Shown here: one piece after another, positions 40,158 to 43,506 of the stretch
Layout: the number at the start of each line of letters is the position of its first letter
Numbering within the stretch: position 1 is the first letter of the stretch
Source: JAENVU01 sp964544295
Lineage (GTDB): Bacteria > Actinomycetota > Acidimicrobiia > IMCC26256 > JAENVU01
Direction of reading: 5' to 3'
Length of the DNA stretch: 43,506 nucleotides
NCBI GenBank assembly: GCA_964544295.1
Contig: CAZJBJ010000012.1
Coordinates: 1-43,506, forward strand
Translations under genes and position numbers: made by a program
The notes under the pieces: generated by a model
The model's database searches: none
Seen by the model: the letters and a program-made list of their open reading frames with translations, nothing else
Told to the model about the DNA's origin: nothing

Positions 40158-40843
40158 CCCCGGGACCGGCCGACGGACCCGACGTCGTCGCGCTCGCCGT
40201 CCGGGCGAACGCCGCGTGGTGCGACACGGTCTGCCGGGTCCACCGCCTCGCGCCGGTCGCCGACGGGCGGCTCTGGTCGTCACCGCACCGCACACCGCCG
40301 CTCTACCCCGACGCGATCACGCTCGACCCCGGCGTCCACGAGATCGACGTCCTCACGCGGATCGCCGACGGTCCGGGCGCATCGGTCAAGGATTCGTTCG
40401 CGACCCTCGACCTGGCCGACCAGGGCTACGCCGTGCTGTTCGACGCGACCTGGATCGCCCGACCTCCTGGCACCCCCGCGCCCAATCCCGGCGGGTTCGA
40501 GGTCGTGCGGGAGAAGTTCCCGTTCGCGGCGTGGCGCCGGGCCTGGGGTGGGCCCGAGGACGTGTTGCTCAACGGCCTCCGCCGGGCGCCCGGCGTGACG
40601 ATTCTCGGCCGGGCCGACTCGGCCCAGTTCACCGACGGCGCCATCCTGCACCGTACGACGATTGCGGACGTGGAGGTGGTCAGCGTGTCGAACGCATACG
40701 GCAACGTCGCCGACGTGGCCGCCGCTTCGATCGCCCGTCATCCCGAGGCGTGGATCGTCGGGTACGAGCGGGGTGCAGACCTCGACGTGATGCTCGGGGT
40801 CGGCTTCGACGCGATCGGCCCACTCCGGGTCTGGGCGCGCTGA
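40154..40843 (+). CDS. Degenerate GNAT-like protein, function unknown
   Basis: 229 residues if translated from CTG 40154, which overlaps the Nudix stop as CTGA. The C-terminus (RHPEAWIVGYERGADLDVMLGVGFDAIGPLRVWAR) has the look of the final strands of an acetyltransferase-like fold; a clear acetyl-CoA P-loop is not visible. GASVKDSFATLDL and AYAVLFDATW-like segments recall uncharacterised actinobacterial proteins. No ATG/GTG/TTG exists in frame near the expected N-terminus. It lies 10 bp from convergent panE. Confidence 0.65.
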   Translation: MTPGPADGPDVVALAVRANAAWCDTVCRVHRLAPVADGRLWSSPHRTPPLYPDAITLDPGVHEIDVLTRIADGPGASVKDSFATLDLADQGYAVLFDATWIARPPGTPAPNPGGFEVVREKFPFAAWRRAWGGPEDVLLNGLRRAPGVTILGRADSAQFTDGAILHRTTIADVEVVSVSNAYGNVADVAAASIARHPEAWIVGYERGADLDVMLGVGFDAIGPLRVWAR

Positions 40844-40853
40844 GACGCGACGC

Positions 40854-41831
40854 TCAGGTCGGGGGCGGTGCGGGCAGGCGAGCCAGGAACTCGGCCGCGG
40901 ATCGGGATGCCGGCGCCGCTCGATCGGCGGCCGCGGCGAGCGCCTCGCGCATCAGCAACTCGTTCACGGGGGTCCGGATCCCGTGCTCGATTCCGACCCG
41001 CACGATCTCGCCGTTGAGGTACTCGGCTTCGATCGTCCCGGTGCCGCGAGCGAGTGACTGCCACGACGATCCCCCGAACCGCGCGTGCCCGTCGATCTCG
41101 CCGAGTTGGAGCAGCGAGCCGCGCCGCTCGCGCTCCTCGTCGTCGCTCGCGTACGCGATGCCGGCCCGATCGAACACATCCTTCGCTTCGGCCCGGGCGC
41201 GCAGCACGAGTTCGATGCCGTCCGGATCGAGGCCACACAGCGCTTCGACCGCATTGCCGACGTTCATCAGCAGCTTCGTGTACTTCCAGCGCATGACGTC
41301 GGGGACCACGCGGGCGTCGAAGCCCGCCGCCGCGAGCACCGCGACGAGATCGGTACACCAGTGGTCGACGCCCGTCGGGTAGCGGCCGACGTCGAACAAC
41401 GCGGGGATCGGCGCGGCATAGGCCTCGACCCGCCCGGGAACCGTGTGGGCGGCCGGCAGCATGACGACGACCGCCAGCACGGTGGTGAAACGCTCGGCGG
41501 CGGCCCGCTCGTTGGCCACACCGTTCTGGAAACACGCGATCGGAGGATCGATCCCCAGGCCGGCCAGCTCGTCGAGGACGGGCGCGGTGTCCTGACCCTT
41601 GACCGCCAACGCCACGAGGTCGTCGGGACCGATCCCCACCTCGCCCACGCGATCGAACACGTCGACCGGGACCGTGACGGTCCGCGCCGGATCGATCAGC
41701 GTCAGTCCGTCGCGGCGCATGACCGCGGCGTGCTCACCGCGCGCCACGACCGCGACCTCCGCATCGCACTCCACCAGCCGGGCCGCGACCACTCCCCCGA
41801 CGGCACCGGCGCCGACGATCACCACCCGCAC
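40854..41831 (-). CDS. Ketopantoate reductase family protein (PanE/ApbA)
   Basis: 325 residues. NADPH-dependent reductase of the ketopantoate family. Rossmann motif VIVGAGAVGGVVAARL at the start; CFQNGVANE, the catalytic Lys in MRWKYTKLLMNVGNAVEAL and the Glu in GTIEAEYLNGEIVRVG are conserved. The start chosen is GTG 41831, 13 bp after the lipoprotein stop, fitting the family N-terminus; a longer frame to 41903 overlaps the lipoprotein. Pantoate synthesis is likely, but relatives act on other 2-keto acids. Confidence 0.86.
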   Translation of the reverse strand: MRVVIVGAGAVGGVVAARLVECDAEVAVVARGEHAAVMRRDGLTLIDPARTVTVPVDVFDRVGEVGIGPDDLVALAVKGQDTAPVLDELAGLGIDPPIACFQNGVANERAAAERFTTVLAVVVMLPAAHTVPGRVEAYAAPIPALFDVGRYPTGVDHWCTDLVAVLAAAGFDARVVPDVMRWKYTKLLMNVGNAVEALCGLDPDGIELVLRARAEAKDVFDRAGIAYASDDEERERRGSLLQLGEIDGHARFGGSSWQSLARGTGTIEAEYLNGEIVRVGIEHGIRTPVNELLMREALAAAADRAAPASRSAAEFLARLPAPPPT

Positions 41832-41844
41832 GTCGACGCCCCGA

Positions 41845-42345
41845 TCAGACGCAGCGCGTCGCGTCGGTGGTCGAAACGCCACGCCGACACGACTGTTGGG
41901 CACGCGCCTTGCTCACGACCCAGCCCTCGTCGCCGGGTTCGAGGGTGATCTCGTAGTCGACGGCCGCGATCGAGTCGTCGGGAACGTCACGCTCACGAAT
42001 GACGACGACCGCGGGTTCCCCCCGCTGCACGGACACCACCTCGACGATCCCCACTTCCGACGTGTCGCCCCCGCGCCAGAGCGCAGCCAGATCGTCGGCC
42101 GCCTGCTCGGGATCGGAGGCGAACGGGGTCGGCGCCAACGTCTTCCACCGGTCGGTGGCGTCGACCCACTTCGTGCGGCCTTCGACGATCGGCTCGGGAA
42201 TCGTGGTCGACGATCCCGGGGCGACGGGGGCCGAGGTCGCAGTGGTGGACGGCGTCGCCTTCGGGTCGGACGACCCGCAGGCGGCGAGGCCCCCCACGGC
42301 CACCACGATCGTCAGGCTCGTCAGGCACCGGGTCCGGGTTCGCAT
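41845..42345 (-). CDS. Small lipoprotein, function unknown
   Basis: 166 residues. A signal peptide ends with lipobox LAAC (Cys23), then a Ser/Thr/Pro-rich linker and a globular part (KWVDATDRWKTLAPTPF, ADDLAALWRGGDTSEVGIVEVVSV, VDYEITLEPGDEGWVVSKARAQQSC) ending with two cysteines that could form a disulfide. I recognise no family. GGAGG lies about 7 nt before the ATG and overlaps the recG stop region, so it follows recG in one transcript. Confidence 0.75.
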   Translation of the reverse strand: MRTRTRCLTSLTIVVAVGGLAACGSSDPKATPSTTATSAPVAPGSSTTIPEPIVEGRTKWVDATDRWKTLAPTPFASDPEQAADDLAALWRGGDTSEVGIVEVVSVQRGEPAVVVIRERDVPDDSIAAVDYEITLEPGDEGWVVSKARAQQSCRRGVSTTDATRCV

Positions 42346-42357
42346 CGTTCGCCTCCG

Positions 42358-43506
42358 TCAACTCTTGAACAGGAACTCGACGTCGTCGCCGAGGAGATCC
42401 TCGACTTCCTCGGCCAGCGCCCGATTCTTCGCCAACCCGGGATCGGCGTCGAGGATGTCCTCCGCGGCCTGACGGGCGAAGAGGACGTACTTCTCGTCGC
42501 GTGGGAGCTTGCCGAGCTTGAGATCGCCGAGACCGGCTTGCCGTTCGCCGAACACCTGCCCCGATCCGCGGATCTCCAGGTCACGCTCGGCGAGCACGAA
42601 CCCGTCGGTCGACTCGACCATCGCGGCCATGCGCGCCTTGCCGTCGGGCGTGTTCGGATCGGCGAAGAGGAAGCACCACGATTCGCCGCCGCCGCGGCCG
42701 ACCCGGCCCCGCAACTGGTGGAGCTGGGACAACCCGAACCGGTCCGCGTCCTCGACGATCATCACCGTGGCGTTGGGCACGTCGACGCCGACCTCGATCA
42801 CGGTGGTCGCGACCAGCACCTGGGTCTCCCCGGCTCGGAACGCGGCCATGGCTGCTTCCTTTTCCACCGACTTCATCTGGCCGTGGAGCAGACCGAGGCG
42901 CAGCCCGTACAACTCGCCGCCGGCGAGCTCCTCGAACTCCTCGGTCGCGGCCTTGGCCTCGATCTTGGGTGAGCCTTCCACCAGCGGACACACGACGTAC
43001 GCCTGGCGCCCGGCGGCCACCTGCGCCCGCAGCCGGTCGTAGGCGTCCTTGCGATCGTGCGGGCTCGGGCCCACCACCTCGGTCGTGATCGGCGTGCGCC
43101 CCGGCGGCATCTCGTGCAGCTCGCTGCGGTCGAGGTCGCCGTAGACGAGCATCGCGGCGGTACGCGGGATCGGCGTCGCGGTCATCACCAGGACATCGGG
43201 CGATTCGCCGAGCCCGCGCAGCAGCGCGCGCTGCTCGACGCCGAAGCGGTGTTGTTCGTCGATCACGACGAGGCCGAGCTTCGTGAACGGTGCGTCGCCG
43301 TAGAGCAGCGCGTGGGTGCCGACGACGACGTCGATGTCGCCGGCCGCGAGCCCGGCCGCGATGCGACGTCGGTCGGCGGCACCGACCTTGTTCGTGAGCA
43401 ACGCGACCGACACCGGACGTTCAGGAAGCAACGTGCCCTCGCTCGGCACGACGAGGGAGGAGAGCGGGTCGGTGGCCACCGCGTAGAACTGGTCGGCCGG
43501 CACCTC
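42358..43506 (-). CDS. recG: ATP-dependent DNA helicase RecG (C-terminal part)
   Basis: About 380 residues of the C-terminal part; the gene continues past the right edge. Superfamily 2 helicase that remodels stalled forks. Visible: DEQHRFGVEQR (motif II), MTATPIPRT (motif III), HGQMKSVEKEAAMAAFRAGE, VLVATTVIEVGVDVPNATVM, RFGLSQLHQLRGRVGRGG (motif VI) and the TRG-like C-terminal SGQVFGERQAGLGDLKLGKL. The N-terminal wedge domain and Walker A are outside the window. Confidence 0.95.
   Translation of the reverse strand, partial: EVPADQFYAVATDPLSSLVVPSEGTLLPERPVSVALLTNKVGAADRRRIAAGLAAGDIDVVVGTHALLYGDAPFTKLGLVVIDEQHRFGVEQRALLRGLGESPDVLVMTATPIPRTAAMLVYGDLDRSELHEMPPGRTPITTEVVGPSPHDRKDAYDRLRAQVAAGRQAYVVCPLVEGSPKIEAKAATEEFEELAGGELYGLRLGLLHGQMKSVEKEAAMAAFRAGETQVLVATTVIEVGVDVPNATVMIVEDADRFGLSQLHQLRGRVGRGGGESWCFLFADPNTPDGKARMAAMVESTDGFVLAERDLEIRGSGQVFGERQAGLGDLKLGKLPRDEKYVLFARQAAEDILDADPGLAKNRALAEEVEDLLGDDVEFLFKS

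Noticed and set aside
1..43506. tRNA, rRNA, CRISPR arrays, prophage or integrative elements
   Set aside because: No clover-leaf-like sequences, rRNA segments, spaced repeats, att-like duplications or phage genes were noticed; the only mobile trace is the orfA scrap at 32347-32415.

Overview
This is a high-GC, gene-dense chromosomal segment from an actinobacterium. The gene content and order (murT-gatD, ispG/dxr/rseP/cdsA/frr/pyrH/tsf/rpsB, a WhiG-type sigma gene, yraN-DUF2469-rplS-trmD-rimM-khpA-rpsP-ffh-ftsY-smc, mutM-rnc-acpP-plsX-rpmF-yceD, coaD-rsmD, recG) is the actinobacterial housekeeping layout. Missing neighbours and lineage-specific extensions make a deep-branching class such as Acidimicrobiia (Ilumatobacter-like) my best guess, but that is inference. 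There are no rRNA or tRNA genes, no CRISPR array and no intact mobile element.

Layout. 1-1368 (+): end of murT and gatD (lipid II amidation). 1468-2691 (-): ispG, divergent from an acyl-CoA synthetase (2831-4399, +). 4427-5024 (-): intact RHH/PIN toxin-antitoxin pair with a palindromic operator. 5059-12252 (-): envelope, isoprenoid and translation run rseP, dxr, cdsA, frr, pyrH, tsf, rpsB, listed by coordinate and transcribed from rpsB toward rseP. 12444-17313 (-): secreted beta-propeller, an unusual M23-plus-lipase secreted protein, sigma-28/WhiG-type sigma factor and a Xer recombinase. 17394-18254 (-): lipoprotein. 18427-21721 (+): yifB, dprA and three small ORFs, inverted relative to their surroundings. 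21757-28630 (-): yraN through ftsY to an MscS channel. 28637-32128 (-): smc. 32129-32988: small scar region with an IS3 orfA scrap, a broken PIN toxin and its surviving antitoxin. 33140-38552 (-): mutM, rnc, acpP, plsX, rpmF, yceD, coiled-coil protein, coaD, rsmD. 38612-40843 (+): HisS/HisZ-like paralogue, Nudix hydrolase and a degenerate GNAT-like protein, an accessory operon divergent from rsmD. 40854-43506 (-): ketopantoate reductase, lipoprotein and the C-terminal part of recG.

How the genes work together. The window mostly serves three processes: building and exporting proteins (rpsB, tsf, frr, rpsP, rplS, rpmF, rimM, trmD, rsmD, ffh, ftsY), envelope and lipid synthesis (plsX, acpP, cdsA, ispG, dxr, murT-gatD, rseP, M23 protein), and DNA maintenance (smc, mutM, recG, Xer, dprA, yifB). 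Genes are tightly coupled by 4-nt start/stop overlaps. Many first genes have a TANNNT box 6-9 nt before the start codon and no clear Shine-Dalgarno, which suggests leaderless transcripts.

The least ordinary parts are the HisS/HisZ-like paralogue with its partner genes, the M23-lipase fusion, the 265-residue hydrophilic extension of CdsA, the scarred toxin-antitoxin/IS region and the strong hairpin upstream of rpsB. I see no convincing wholly new multi-gene system. The 38612-40843 operon is the best candidate for undescribed function.
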